Source of the DNA: Rhodospirillales bacterium
GTDB taxonomy: Bacteria > Pseudomonadota > Alphaproteobacteria > Reyranellales > Reyranellaceae
NCBI GenBank assembly: GCA_009377525.1
Contig: WHTW01000087.1
Coordinates: 1 to 32,141, forward strand
DNA: 32,141 nt
Direction: 5' to 3'
A program made the position numbers and the translations under genes. The notes under the pieces are model-generated. The model was not told the DNA's origin and searched no databases. It saw nothing but the letters and a program-made list of their open reading frames with translations. Of this stretch, positions 16,166 to 25,781 are shown piece after piece. Every line of letters starts with the position of its first letter. Position 1 is the first letter of the stretch.

Positions 16166-17674
16166 CTAGTCGGGAACGATTCGCAGTTGGCGCAGGATCG
16201 GCAGGCGCTGCTCGATGGCGGTATGGACGACGTCGCGCACGGTATCGTGCTTTTCCGGCACCACGTCCGCGCTCAGGGCCTTGATCCAGGCGTCGGCATT
16301 GTCTTCCCGCTCGCCGCTGAGAAGACGGGCGGTGATGAACTGCAGGAGGGGCGGCGCCGTCAGGCCGGTGCCGAGCCGCCAGGAGGCAAGGCCGCCGGAG
16401 GTCTTGGCGTCGACGATCGAATGGACGCGCGAGCCGAACACGCGATTGAGGCGGTTGGCGGAGTCGGGCTGCTCGCCGTTCGAGCGCAGTGCGAGCTGGC
16501 ACTGATGCGAGCCGACAAGGATGCTCAACAGCTCCGCCGGGTTGCTTCGCTCGCCGCCCAGCGCCATCAGATCGCCGATCGTCACCGGCCCGCGCATCGC
16601 CGCGACCATCATGTCCTTGAGCTTGTCGCCGACCTCGGCCATGCCGGCCGGCACCCGTATCTTGGTCTGCAGCTCGCCCGGGCTGACGATCGGCACCACC
16701 GTCAGGCGGGAGAGAGCGGCATCGCGCGCCTCGTTGTGCACGCGCCTCGCTCCGCGGACGAAGACGTCGTGGCGCAGCTGCCGCGGCAGGCACATGTCCT
16801 TGATCAGCTCGCGCAGCAGGGGATCCTTGTAGCGGTTCATCACGTCGCGTTGTTCCGCCGTCAGCATCAACTCGGGAAAGTTCTCCATCGGATTGACGGA
16901 CGACACCCAGTCGAGCTTCGCTTCGGCCAGCGCTGCCACGACGTCGGCGTGGAAGGCGGGCGCCCAATGCGCGCTCATGTATTCGTGTGAGAGATATTCC
17001 GTCGACATCGCGGCGGTGGTGTCGAGCAGGTCGCGCGTGAGACTGCTCTCGGTGAGATACTTGCTTTCGACCGCCTTGAGGTCGCGCGCCAGCGCAAGGC
17101 CCGCCTGGGCCTGCATGTCGCTGCGCCCGCCGGCCCGGATGCCGGTCTCGTAGATCAGCCGCTGCATGCCGAGAGCGCCCTGCCAGGCCGGCAAGGCGTT
17201 GTAGCTCAGATGGACCATGCCGCCTGGCAGCGTCTTGGCGGCCAGCAGCCGAACGATGCCGGTGCGGACCTCGTTGCTGACCCACGACCACAGGCCGTGC
17301 ATGCTAACAAAGTCGGCCTGGGGAATGGCGTCGGCCTGGGCGCTTGTCGCCAGCTGCGCGAGGTCGGCTTCCATGAAGCGAATATTGTCGAGGCGCGCGG
17401 CGCGGGCGAGAGCGGCGCCAATGGCGATATGGGCCGGATTATAGTCGATCGCCGTGACCTGCCATCCCGGGTTGGCGGCCGCCGTGACGAGCGCGCCGAT
17501 GCCGCAACCGCAGCCCAGCTCCAGATAACAGGCGGCATCGTCGGGTTCCGGCAGGTCGGCCGCGACGTTGCCGAACAGACAGGCCAGAGCCAGGCGCGCC
17601 GGCGACTGCTGGACATAGAAGCCCTCGATATAGGCGATGTCGGCAACGTAGCCGCTGGTCCACGACTGGTTCAT
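16166..17674 (-). CDS. SAM-dependent methyltransferase with regulatory domain, T6SS-linked
   Basis: A 502-residue class I methyltransferase. Motif I, LELGCGCGIG, is at residues 51-60 and the acidic AIDYNP loop at about 74-79. Later residues (about 215-300, with STEYLSHEYMSAHW) match the regulatory region found in a family of large bacterial methyltransferases. The C-terminal 200 residues are unassigned. The substrate is unknown. The gene overlaps the tssG stop by four bases (ATGA), so it is translated as the last gene of the tssB-to-tssG operon. That coupling suggests a T6SS role, such as modifying a component or effector. The enzyme class is secure; the role is inferred. Confidence 0.8.
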   Translation of the reverse strand: MNQSWTSGYVADIAYIEGFYVQQSPARLALACLFGNVAADLPEPDDAACYLELGCGCGIGALVTAAANPGWQVTAIDYNPAHIAIGAALARAARLDNIRFMEADLAQLATSAQADAIPQADFVSMHGLWSWVSNEVRTGIVRLLAAKTLPGGMVHLSYNALPAWQGALGMQRLIYETGIRAGGRSDMQAQAGLALARDLKAVESKYLTESSLTRDLLDTTAAMSTEYLSHEYMSAHWAPAFHADVVAALAEAKLDWVSSVNPMENFPELMLTAEQRDVMNRYKDPLLRELIKDMCLPRQLRHDVFVRGARRVHNEARDAALSRLTVVPIVSPGELQTKIRVPAGMAEVGDKLKDMMVAAMRGPVTIGDLMALGGERSNPAELLSILVGSHQCQLALRSNGEQPDSANRLNRVFGSRVHSIVDAKTSGGLASWRLGTGLTAPPLLQFITARLLSGEREDNADAWIKALSADVVPEKHDTVRDVVHTAIEQRLPILRQLRIVPD

Positions 17675-18705
17675 GCACGTCCTTCAACAATCTCGCTTTC
17701 GAACAAGGCGTCATTGGCATCGGTGCGCCGGGGCACGGCACGGGATGTCGGCAGCCAGGTGTTCCAGCCGAGCAGGGGCCTCGCGCCGCCCGAACCGGGC
17801 TCGCCCGGCGGAGCCAGGGCCAGCGGCGGAACAGCATCGCGGGCGAGTACAGGATTGACGGCAAAGCCGACTTCGAAGCCGACATAGGCTCGCACCAGAG
17901 AGATCAACTCGCGCAGCAAAGCCTGATCCGGCAAGAGCCTCTCGAAATAGGCGAGGTCGAGCGGTCCGATGCGCAGGACGATTCGCGCCTGCTGGTCCCA
18001 GGCGCGCACGCCGGCCGCTGCGTCGACGCTCAGCTGGCAAAATCCACCGGGCGACAGGCCTACGCCGAGGCGCGAACGCTGATCGACAGGCAGGGCGAGC
18101 CAAGCGCCGGCGTACTGCTCGACCTTGACCGGACGCCCCAGCCAGTCGGAGGCCAATGCCTCGAGCCGATCCGCGGAACGAGGATGGGCTGAGAAAAATC
18201 CCGCGTAGTGACGCAACGCCGCCGGTCCCGCGAGCAGGCGTTCGGCAAGGTGAGGGGTGGCGTAGCCGGTCAGGGACAGCAGCACTTCAGCCACCGGGTC
18301 GCCACGCTCAGGGCCGGCCGACAGAGCGCCGACATCGGCGGCGCGATGCGGCCGGTACTTCGTGCCGGCAGCCGCGAATGCCGCGACCATGCGATGCGAA
18401 ATCAGATCGAGAAACCGCGTGAGCGAGAACGCGCGCGATCGCTGATCGGCAACGACGGCATCGGAATAGTATCTCGGCAGGACGCCGACCGGCCCGGTCA
18501 GTCCGATGAGCCCGACCGTCACCAGCGGCTCGGCGATCCCGGCGTCGACCTGAACCTGGGTGACTTCCGCAGGCAGATAGGATGACCCGGTGGTGCTGGT
18601 GAAGCGGGCAGCCCCGGCCGGATCAGCCCGGCGCCGGAGAAAGGTCAGGATCCGCACAGCCGCATCGAAGCTGAAGCGCTGCGGCTGGTCCTTGAGGCGG
18701 CCCAT
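17671..18705 (-). CDS. tssG: T6SS baseplate protein TssG
   Basis: A 344-residue TssG. The N-terminus (PQRFSFDAAVRILTFLRR) and the PVGVLPRYYSDAV and FLDLISHRMV segments are typical. TssG dimerises with TssF and TssE in the baseplate wedge. ATG 18705 is preferred because a GAGG element lies about five bases before it and homology begins there; a TTG at 18777 would overlap tssF. It lies 35 bases after tssF and overlaps the methyltransferase gene by four bases. Confidence 0.93.
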   Translation of the reverse strand: MGRLKDQPQRFSFDAAVRILTFLRRRADPAGAARFTSTTGSSYLPAEVTQVQVDAGIAEPLVTVGLIGLTGPVGVLPRYYSDAVVADQRSRAFSLTRFLDLISHRMVAAFAAAGTKYRPHRAADVGALSAGPERGDPVAEVLLSLTGYATPHLAERLLAGPAALRHYAGFFSAHPRSADRLEALASDWLGRPVKVEQYAGAWLALPVDQRSRLGVGLSPGGFCQLSVDAAAGVRAWDQQARIVLRIGPLDLAYFERLLPDQALLRELISLVRAYVGFEVGFAVNPVLARDAVPPLALAPPGEPGSGGARPLLGWNTWLPTSRAVPRRTDANDALFESEIVEGRA

Positions 18706-18740
18706 TGGCGCCTCGCCGCGCCGGGAGGAACGGGACCCCG

Positions 18741-20585
18741 TCACAGCAGGACCTGGTTGCCGGCCCGTGCGGGCCAACTGGCGGCAACGCCGGGCCGCCC
18801 GCGCAGGACTGCCTCAGTGCGCACGAACGAATTCACGGTCGCATGCAATGCCAGGAAGCGGTCGAGCACCGACGCCAGGACATACAATCCGCCCGTCGTC
18901 CACGCCTGGTCGTCGAACGTCAGGGTCACGTCGAGTCCCCGGCAAAAGCCGCCGCTGCGCGCACCGGGACCGCGCAACCCGGGAATACGGGCCGTGCCGG
19001 GCCCGGACGTCACATTGAGCAGGGCGCGGATCGCCGTCCGCGATTCGGTCGACTCACGGCAATCGTAAAGGCGCAGCACCTCGCGCAAGGCGTCGGCGGC
19101 GGTCTCGCCGCCGACAACGCTGAGATGCCCGAGAGACAGATGAGAGATCAGCCGCCAGAAGCCGCGCTCGCGGACCGGCATGCGCAGCGTCGGTGTCGGT
19201 GCGGTCAGGCAGCTGAGGCCGGTGACGGCGGCGGCGCCCTCGACCAGCCTGAGCGTCGGGCGCCCGCCGCCGAACGGCAGCGAGGCCGGCAGGTCGCGGT
19301 TGCAGCACAGCGCGTCGATCGAGAGCACGCCGCTGCCCTCGCGCTCGGGATCGAAACCGGCATCGTGCGGCAGCAGATAGACCTCGGTGCCGCGAAAATC
19401 GCCGGTGGTGTCTCGGCGGGCGGTGCCGTAGAAGCCGCCGGTCGCTCCGTCCGCCGCGTCGTCGGCGTGCCGCCGCGTCAGCCGGTGGAACGGCTGCCAT
19501 GTCCTGAATTCGCCATTCGGCAGGCTTTCGCGCACGCGCTCGACCGACCACACTTCCACGCTGGCAGGACGGCGCACGTCGGGCTCGACGCGATATTCGA
19601 TGCTCGTATGGTCGAGCGAAATCGGCTCGCAACGCTGCGAGAAGAGGTTGACGATGGGCGTGCAGCCGAGAGCGAGGCTGCTGGCTTGGACCGCACGTTC
19701 GAGGTCCGGCATCGCGCGATCGAGATAGACGAAGATATCCATCCGGTTGCCGGCCGAGACGAGCGTCTTGGCATCGAGCCGGCAGATGTCGATGAACTGG
19801 AACTTCTCGCGAGCAGCGAAATATTCGCTGAGCAGCCGAAAGCCGGAGAACGACCTCGCCGGCCACGGAAACAGCGCTTCCTCGGGCGCGAAGCCAACCG
19901 CCTGCAGGGTGTCCGGCGGCAAGATCACCGGATGCGGGTCCGGAAGATCATCGGCAAGGGCGACCGAGACGGTATGCGCCAGCAGCAGCTCCAGCAGCCG
20001 CGATCCGTGCTCACCCGTGAGGAAAACGCGCAGCCGATCGAGGCCGAGCTGGGTGAAGGTCATGGTGGGGTTGCTGCAGCGCAAGCTGATGCGCAGGCAG
20101 GCGACGGCTTCGGCGGCGGCCGGATTTGCCGGAGCGGACAGCGGCATGCCCGAAAGCCGGACGGCGTCGATCTCCACCGGCCACAGCATCAGGGGATAGG
20201 CGGTGCGGAACTGACAGGTCTCGCCGCCGACCGGCTCGGCTTCAACGGCGAGGCCGGACGGCAGATGAGCGGGGCCCGGCAAGTCCGGGTTGGCGGCGAA
20301 CCGGGTGATCGCCACCGAGGGCATGGGGGCGAGATAGTGGGGATAGAGTACGGAGAGCAGGCCGTCGGTGAGTTCCGGAAACTCGTCATCGAGCCGGTGC
20401 TGCACGCGCGCGCCCAGGAAGGCCACGCCCTCGAGCAGGCGACTGACGTGAGGATCGTCGACGGTGTCCTTTGTCAGCCGCAGGCGGCCGGCAATCTTCG
20501 GATGGCGCTCGGCGAATTCGCCAGCCAGCACGCGCAGTGCCTCGAGTTCCCGATTGAAGAAGGTAAGCAGGGAGTCCGACGCCAC
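18741..20585 (-). CDS. tssF: T6SS baseplate protein TssF
   Basis: A 614-residue TssF of normal length. The diagnostic N-terminus is present: FFNRELEALRVLAGEFAERH, then RLLEGVAFLGARVQHRLDDE and LLSVLYPHYLAPMPS. TssF forms the core wedge of the baseplate with TssG, TssE and TssK. It starts at a GTG with AGGAGG five bases upstream, immediately after the tssE stop. Confidence 0.95.
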   Translation of the reverse strand: MASDSLLTFFNRELEALRVLAGEFAERHPKIAGRLRLTKDTVDDPHVSRLLEGVAFLGARVQHRLDDEFPELTDGLLSVLYPHYLAPMPSVAITRFAANPDLPGPAHLPSGLAVEAEPVGGETCQFRTAYPLMLWPVEIDAVRLSGMPLSAPANPAAAEAVACLRISLRCSNPTMTFTQLGLDRLRVFLTGEHGSRLLELLLAHTVSVALADDLPDPHPVILPPDTLQAVGFAPEEALFPWPARSFSGFRLLSEYFAAREKFQFIDICRLDAKTLVSAGNRMDIFVYLDRAMPDLERAVQASSLALGCTPIVNLFSQRCEPISLDHTSIEYRVEPDVRRPASVEVWSVERVRESLPNGEFRTWQPFHRLTRRHADDAADGATGGFYGTARRDTTGDFRGTEVYLLPHDAGFDPEREGSGVLSIDALCCNRDLPASLPFGGGRPTLRLVEGAAAVTGLSCLTAPTPTLRMPVRERGFWRLISHLSLGHLSVVGGETAADALREVLRLYDCRESTESRTAIRALLNVTSGPGTARIPGLRGPGARSGGFCRGLDVTLTFDDQAWTTGGLYVLASVLDRFLALHATVNSFVRTEAVLRGRPGVAASWPARAGNQVLL

Positions 20586-21113
20586 CTATGCCTCCTGTTC
20601 GAGAACGGTCACGTTCTTGGTGAGAAGATCGACGACCGTATCGAAGGCGATCGGCTCGGGCGCCGGCTCGGCATGCAACAGCGCGTCGATGCGCAGCCGC
20701 AGCGTTCCACTCACCTTGTCGGCTGCCTCGAGCAGCGTGACCTTGAGGCTTACGATGCGCGGCTCGAAGCGGCGAATGCAGGTCTCGACGAGCACGCGCA
20801 GCTCCTCGCGGCGGCGCGGATCATGGAAGGCGCCGGAGGCGAAGTCGGGCAGCCCAAACCCGGCCAGCGAGCGATCGAGCTCGGCCAGATGCGGATCCCA
20901 GGACCGCCATCTCCGGCGCGTGTTGAGCAGCTCCTCCAGGTCGTTGCAGATGCTGACCCGTATGGCGTCCATCGCGGCGGTCGCAGACAGGGGGCTGTCG
21001 GAGCGTTGTGAAGGGTCCGAATCGACAAGCCGGTCGAGGAGCGGAAGCTGGGCCCGTCTGGCCCGCGTCGCGCCAAGGTTTTCGGCTATGAGGCGGTTTC
21101 GGCTGTCGCTCAC
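20586..21113 (-). CDS. tssE: T6SS baseplate protein TssE (gp25-like)
   Basis: A 175-residue gp25-like protein. The family core runs from about residue 25 (LLDRLVDSD) through DLEELLNTRRRW and IRRFEPRIVSLKV to the C-terminus. TssE connects the baseplate to the sheath and starts its polymerisation. Its ATG overlaps the tagJ stop by four bases. Confidence 0.92.
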   Translation of the reverse strand: MSDSRNRLIAENLGATRARRAQLPLLDRLVDSDPSQRSDSPLSATAAMDAIRVSICNDLEELLNTRRRWRSWDPHLAELDRSLAGFGLPDFASGAFHDPRRREELRVLVETCIRRFEPRIVSLKVTLLEAADKVSGTLRLRIDALLHAEPAPEPIAFDTVVDLLTKNVTVLEQEA

Positions 21114-21952
21114 GACGCCACCTGAAAGCTGACCTTGTCCATTTCGAGCCAGGTCAGCGCGTCCTCGCCGACCAGGATGGTCACCGCGCCGAGGCCCAGG
21201 GTCGGTCCGCCATCACCGGCCTGGCGCCAGTCGGTGGCGCGACCCAGACGCAACGCGTCGGTCATTGCCGCTGCCGTGCCCGTCGTCGGTGGATAGAGCG
21301 CCGGCAGATACACCTCGCCATCGGGACCATCGGCAACCTGCATGGTCGCGCGACGCCAGAAGAGATCGCGCGGCCGTTTGGCGGCATGAAACTCCAGCAG
21401 CAGCACCCGCTCCGGCGGGATCCAGAAATACTTGCCGGTCGTGGTGATGACCTCGAAGCAGGAGGCCAGCAGATCGTCGGCGTCGCGCATGTCGTTGAAG
21501 GCCGCGTCTCGCACAGTGCCGGTCGGGTGAGGGCGCGCTTCCTCCGCCTCGGCGGCGAGCCTGGCGGCTTCGGCTGAATCGCCGTTGCGCAATGCGACGA
21601 TGGCGGCCAACGACGAGCGCTGGGCAGCGGTGGGCTCGCCGAGAAACTCCGGCACCCGGCCGTCACTGAACAGCTGTCGCCTTGCCAGCTCGCCGCGCAG
21701 CAACTGGCGGAACTCGGCAACGACGATTGCGGCCGTCGGGTCGAGGTCGGCGCAGGCGTCAAGGACGACATCGGCGCGCTCGATGTTGCCGGAGAAGGCC
21801 AGCAGCTCGGCCAGGAGGACCCGGGCGCCGATATCGGTTGGCGCCCGGCGCACCGCAGCATTGGCCGCCGTCAGTGCGTCGGCAAGATTGCCTTCGCGGA
21901 ACAGACGACCAGCCTCGCCCGGATCGGCGGTTCCAGTGGGGGAAAGCGACAT
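21110..21952 (-). CDS. tagJ: T6SS accessory protein TagJ (ImpE)
   Basis: A 280-residue ImpE-family protein. The N-terminal half is TPR-like (LFREGNLADALTAANAAVR, then LLAELLAFSGNIERADVVL). The C-terminal half has the ImpE motif FEVITTTGKYFWIPPERV and PRDLFWRRA. TagJ binds TssB and can modulate ClpV-driven sheath recycling. That is notable because tssH is broken here. AGGAGG lies four bases before the ATG. Confidence 0.92.
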   Translation of the reverse strand: MSLSPTGTADPGEAGRLFREGNLADALTAANAAVRRAPTDIGARVLLAELLAFSGNIERADVVLDACADLDPTAAIVVAEFRQLLRGELARRQLFSDGRVPEFLGEPTAAQRSSLAAIVALRNGDSAEAARLAAEAEEARPHPTGTVRDAAFNDMRDADDLLASCFEVITTTGKYFWIPPERVLLLEFHAAKRPRDLFWRRATMQVADGPDGEVYLPALYPPTTGTAAAMTDALRLGRATDWRQAGDGGPTLGLGAVTILVGEDALTWLEMDKVSFQVAS

Positions 21953-21976
21953 CGATCCTCCTGAGCGGCTGCGTCG

Positions 21977-23530
21977 TCAGACGCTGGGTGCCGCTAGTTC
22001 GGTGACAAGGTGGAAGGCGGTAGCGATATCGTCGAGCTGGTAGTGCGGGCGCAGATGGATCGTGCAGCCGAACACCCCCGGCTTCTCGAGCCGCTCGCGG
22101 ACCTGCACGTTGCCCTCGAGCAGGGGAAAGCGCGCCCGCGAATCGGCGGTGCTGTTGATGTTGGTGTTGACGTAGCCCTGGAGCCAGGCGTTGAGCTGCC
22201 GCTCGATCTCGTCGGCGGTGCGGAAGGCGCCCACCATGTCCCTCCCCATCACCTTGAGGAGATGGGCGAACCGGGCCGCGCACAGCATCGAGTTGATCTG
22301 GGCAGAAAGGCGGGCGTTCGCCTCGGCCACGGCAGCAGTGCCGCCGGAATAGCTCGCCGGCGCCTGCATGCTGCGCGAAGAGCCGAACACCAGCTCGGGG
22401 CCGAACGGCAGGACGCCGACCGGCAACAATCCGACCTCGACCAGGGCCTGCTCCTGCCGGTAGCTGAACTGGTATTCGATGGACTTGCGCGGCCAGTCAT
22501 GGGGCGGCCCGCTGCTGAACGGCTCGGCGGCGAGATCGCTGACAAGCCCGCCGCCGACACGGTCGATCTCCACCCCGCGCACGTCGGCCGGCCAGTTGTT
22601 GTCCAGGAAGGCGCGGACCGCGCAGGCGGCGAAGGCGTATCCGGCGCTCATCCATACCCGAGTTTCCGCCGTCGGCGCGTGCTCGCTGTAGCGGAAGCCG
22701 TCGAGACGACCGGGTTCGTCCGCCCAGGGACGACGCGCCAGCAGGCGCGGCAGGGCGACCGCCACGAAGCGCATGTCGGCCCGCCCGGAGAGGCTTCGCC
22801 AACGCAGGTGATTGGGACCGCGCAGCGAGGCGGTGATGTCACGCACACCTTCGAGGTCGGAGAACGTGTCGACTTCCAGCACGCTGGGATCGAGCGACAG
22901 CACGGTCGGCATGAAGGCGGCGGCGGCGACGGCCGAGAGCTGTGCCAGGCCACCCATGTCGTCGGTCGTGGCCCCCGGGGCGACGCGATGCCGGATGGCG
23001 TGATCGATCACCATCAGGCCATACGGCTCGCCACCGGGCATACCGAATTCTTCCTCGTAGATCCGGCGGAATGTGAGGCTCTGGTCGAATTCCAGCGCCC
23101 GCTCGAGGTCACGGCAGAGCTCGCTCCACGAGATGGGCAGCAGCCGCACCTTGACGCGCCGGCCAGGCTCGATGCCGGAGATCAACCAGGCGAGGCCGCG
23201 CCAGCGTCCTTCGAGCGCCCGGAAGCGTGGCTGGTGGAGCACGGCGTCGAGTTGATCGCCCATTGCGGCGTCGATGTCGGCGATGTCGCGGTCGAGTGCC
23301 GCGCGCAGCCGGTCTCCTCCCGCCGCCAGCAGGCCGGTCAGGGCCTCGCCGAACCATGCTTCCAGCGCTTCACTGAAGCTCAGGTTGCCGTGGAGGAAGG
23401 CTGCGAGCTCGCCCGCGGCATCGCCCTGCCGTTGGCCGAAGAACTGGCCGGCCAGCACCGACTCGCGCAAGGGCCGACGCTGCTGCGGCGCCTGCGCCGT
23501 GGGGGCTGCAATCGTTGCTTCCTCGCCCAT
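21977..23530 (-). CDS. tssC2: second TssC-like sheath protein (ImpD type)
   Basis: A 517-residue paralogue of the TssC downstream of tssB. Family motifs are present but diverged: LEGRWRGLAWLISGIEPG, RIYEEEFGMPGGEPYGLMV, HLLKVMGRDMVGAF and LNAWLQGYVNTNINS. Its N-terminus is longer and unrelated. Tandem TssC genes are known from Imp-type loci such as Agrobacterium. The paralogue probably joins or regulates the sheath, possibly at its baseplate end. That role is uncertain. No strong ribosome-binding site precedes its ATG, and the gap to tssC is 57 bases. Confidence 0.9.
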   Translation of the reverse strand: MGEEATIAAPTAQAPQQRRPLRESVLAGQFFGQRQGDAAGELAAFLHGNLSFSEALEAWFGEALTGLLAAGGDRLRAALDRDIADIDAAMGDQLDAVLHQPRFRALEGRWRGLAWLISGIEPGRRVKVRLLPISWSELCRDLERALEFDQSLTFRRIYEEEFGMPGGEPYGLMVIDHAIRHRVAPGATTDDMGGLAQLSAVAAAAFMPTVLSLDPSVLEVDTFSDLEGVRDITASLRGPNHLRWRSLSGRADMRFVAVALPRLLARRPWADEPGRLDGFRYSEHAPTAETRVWMSAGYAFAACAVRAFLDNNWPADVRGVEIDRVGGGLVSDLAAEPFSSGPPHDWPRKSIEYQFSYRQEQALVEVGLLPVGVLPFGPELVFGSSRSMQAPASYSGGTAAVAEANARLSAQINSMLCAARFAHLLKVMGRDMVGAFRTADEIERQLNAWLQGYVNTNINSTADSRARFPLLEGNVQVRERLEKPGVFGCTIHLRPHYQLDDIATAFHLVTELAAPSV

Positions 23531-23587
23531 GGTGTGCCGGTCCCGCCAATGATGGCGGCGGGTGCCAGGTCAAAGAGGTTCGGGCGG

Positions 23588-25078
23588 TCAGGCCTTCTGG
23601 GGAATGCTCGCGACCATGCGCAAGCTCGCGGTCAGCTCCTCCATCTGCAGCCAGGGCCGCAGATAGGCGATGGCGTTGTACGAGCCCGGCTTGCCCGGGA
23701 TTTCCTTCACCTCGACCCGCGCCTCGCGCAACGGGAAGCGCGCCTTCATGTCCTGGCCCGCGTCGACGTTGGGGTTGACGTAGTTCTGGATCCAGCGATT
23801 GAGCCAGGTCTCGACGTTGCTGGCTTCCATGAAGCTGCCGATCTTGTCGCGTCCCATGACCTTCAGGTAATGGGCAAATCGGCTGGTTGCCATGATGTAG
23901 GGAAGCCGGGCGGAAATGGCGGCATTGGCGGTCGCCTCGGGGCGATCGTACTTCTTCGGCTTCTGCGTCGTCTGGCCGCCGAAGAACACCGCGTAGTCCG
24001 TGTTCTTGTAGTGGCAAAGCGGCAGGAAGCCCTGGTTGGACAGTTCCAGCTCGCGCCGGTCGGTGATGCCGATCTCCGTCGGGCACTTGGCGTCGAGGTC
24101 GCCGTCGTCCGACGTGAACACATGGGTCGGCAGGTTTTCCACCTTGCCGCCGCCCTCGGCGCCGCGGATGGCCGTGCAGAAGCCGGTCTTGGCGAAGGCA
24201 TCGGTCAGGCGCGCGCCCATGACGTAGGCCGCATTGGACCAGCAATAGGATTCGTGATCCATCACGAGCGCCTTGCCGCGGCCATCCACCGGTGCTTCCT
24301 CGTAGTCGAACTCGTCGAGCGGCTTGGTGTTCTTGCCGTAGGGCAGGCGGGCGATCACGCGGGGCATGACGAGGTTCACGAAACGCGAATCCTCGCTGTC
24401 GCGGAACGCTCGCCACTTCGCGAACTCGACCGTGTCGAAGATCTTGGCGAGGTCGCGCGGCTTGGACAGTTCGGTCCACGAGTCGAAGCCGAACATGCCG
24501 GCCCCCGCCGCGGAGATGAACGGCGCAAACGCACCGGCCGCGATGTTGGATACCAGCCGCAGCGTCTCGAGGTCGTCCGGATGGTTCGTCCATTCGTAGT
24601 CGCCGATCAGGGCGCCATAAGGCTCGCCGCCGGGCGTGCCGAACTCGTTCTCGTAGATCTTCTTGAACAGCTGGCTCTGGTCGAACTCGATGGCCCGGCT
24701 GAGATCGCGGCCCAGCTCGCGCTTGGGCATGTTGAGCACGCGCAGCTTGAGCGACGTGCCGGTCTCGGAGTTCTGCACCAGGTAGTGCAATCCTCGCCAG
24801 CTGCCTTCCAGCTTGAGGAACTTCGGATCGTGCATGACCGCATTGAGCTGCGCGGACATCTTGGCGTCGATCGCCTTGACCGCCTTGTCGAATGTCCGCG
24901 TGAGGTTGCGATCGAAGGTGACGGTGCCGGCCAGCGCCTGCTCGACGAGCGTCTTGACGAGGTCCTGCGCGCGATCGGGTTCGGTCTGCTTGGTGTTGGT
25001 GAGGATCTGATCAAGCAAACCAGGGGCCGCCTCGGTCGTGGTGGCGGCGGGCTGGGGGGCGCTCTTTGCGTCGGCCAT
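23588..25078 (-). CDS. tssC: T6SS sheath large subunit TssC
   Basis: A 496-residue TssC (VipB) of normal length. It has LEGSWRGLHYLVQNSETG, KIYENEFGTPGGEPYGALIG, FAHYLKVMGRDKIGSFM and WLNRWIQNYVNPN. TssC and TssB form the contractile sheath around Hcp in the cytoplasm. The gene starts three bases after tssB with GGAGG upstream, so TssB and TssC are co-translated. Confidence 0.96.
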   Translation of the reverse strand: MADAKSAPQPAATTTEAAPGLLDQILTNTKQTEPDRAQDLVKTLVEQALAGTVTFDRNLTRTFDKAVKAIDAKMSAQLNAVMHDPKFLKLEGSWRGLHYLVQNSETGTSLKLRVLNMPKRELGRDLSRAIEFDQSQLFKKIYENEFGTPGGEPYGALIGDYEWTNHPDDLETLRLVSNIAAGAFAPFISAAGAGMFGFDSWTELSKPRDLAKIFDTVEFAKWRAFRDSEDSRFVNLVMPRVIARLPYGKNTKPLDEFDYEEAPVDGRGKALVMDHESYCWSNAAYVMGARLTDAFAKTGFCTAIRGAEGGGKVENLPTHVFTSDDGDLDAKCPTEIGITDRRELELSNQGFLPLCHYKNTDYAVFFGGQTTQKPKKYDRPEATANAAISARLPYIMATSRFAHYLKVMGRDKIGSFMEASNVETWLNRWIQNYVNPNVDAGQDMKARFPLREARVEVKEIPGKPGSYNAIAYLRPWLQMEELTASLRMVASIPQKA

Positions 25079-25081
25079 TTC

Positions 25082-25591
25082 CTATTCCTCCGACTTCTTG
25101 ATGCCGAGTTCGCCTGACAGCGACTTGAGATCCTGTTCCGAGCGCAGGACCTGCTCGAGCAGGTTCTCGAGCTCCTGGGATCGGTCGGCCTTGCTCATGA
25201 GATCGCGCAGCTTCTCGCGGGTCTCCAGCAACGCCGCGAGGGCGGGCACCTGCTTGGCGACCTGCACCGGGTCGAAGTCGTCCATCGAGCCGAACTTGAG
25301 GTCGACGCTCATCTGCGTGCCGTCGTCGGCAAGCTTGTTGTCGACCTTGAGCTTGAGGCCAGGCGCCATGTTGGCCATCACGTCGTTGAAGTTGTCGCGG
25401 TCGATTTGCGTGAACTTGCGATCCGCCAGAGGTTTCAGCGGCGTCGTCGGGTCACCCGAAAAATCGCCCATGATGCCGACGACGAATGGCAGCTCGCGTT
25501 GGATCTGAGCGCCTTCGGTTTCGACGTCGTAGGTGATGTGCACTCGGGGTTTGCGCACACGATTCAGCTTGTCGTGTATACTGGAGCTCAT
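25082..25591 (-). CDS. tssB: T6SS sheath small subunit TssB
   Basis: A 169-residue TssB (VipA). It begins with SSIHDKLNRVRKPRVHITYD and continues with LPFVVGIMGDFSG and LADRKFTQIDRDNF, ending in an acidic/lysine tail. It pairs with TssC to build the contractile sheath and carries the usual ClpV-exposed region. It is the first gene of the minus-strand operon; AGGAGG lies nine bases before the ATG. Confidence 0.96.
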   Translation of the reverse strand: MSSSIHDKLNRVRKPRVHITYDVETEGAQIQRELPFVVGIMGDFSGDPTTPLKPLADRKFTQIDRDNFNDVMANMAPGLKLKVDNKLADDGTQMSVDLKFGSMDDFDPVQVAKQVPALAALLETREKLRDLMSKADRSQELENLLEQVLRSEQDLKSLSGELGIKKSEE

Positions 25592-25607
25592 CGCAGGAAC
25601 CCTCCTA

Positions 25608-25613
25608 CTTATA
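25608..25613 (-). promoter_or_regulatory. candidate -10 element of the tssB operon
   Basis: On the minus strand a TATAAG hexamer lies 16 bases before the tssB ATG, just upstream of its AGGAGG site. No convincing -35 hexamer was found at the usual distance. If used, transcription would start very near the ribosome-binding site, which makes this weak. Confidence 0.2.
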
Positions 25614-25781
25614 GACTACTCCGGACCGGTGAGGCAGTCCATGGGGCGCCCCCCGCAACCTCCGCCTGAGAGGCCGCGGGGTTGTCCAATCGGGCGCCGG
25701 ATCTGCCCTTCTCGCCGGTAGCATAGGCGGGTTCGGGCGTCCGCGAAGGTGATGAAAAGCACGTTCCCGCATGTTTGGCAC

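Noticed and set aside
22010..25117. Very long plus-strand frame opposite tssC and tssC2, and similar long antisense frames at 5451-7478, 8162-10009, 10097-12004, 13997-15979 and 18705-21011
   Set aside because: They mirror highly conserved T6SS genes, have biased low-complexity composition and no families. Long antisense frames are expected in high-GC coding DNA.
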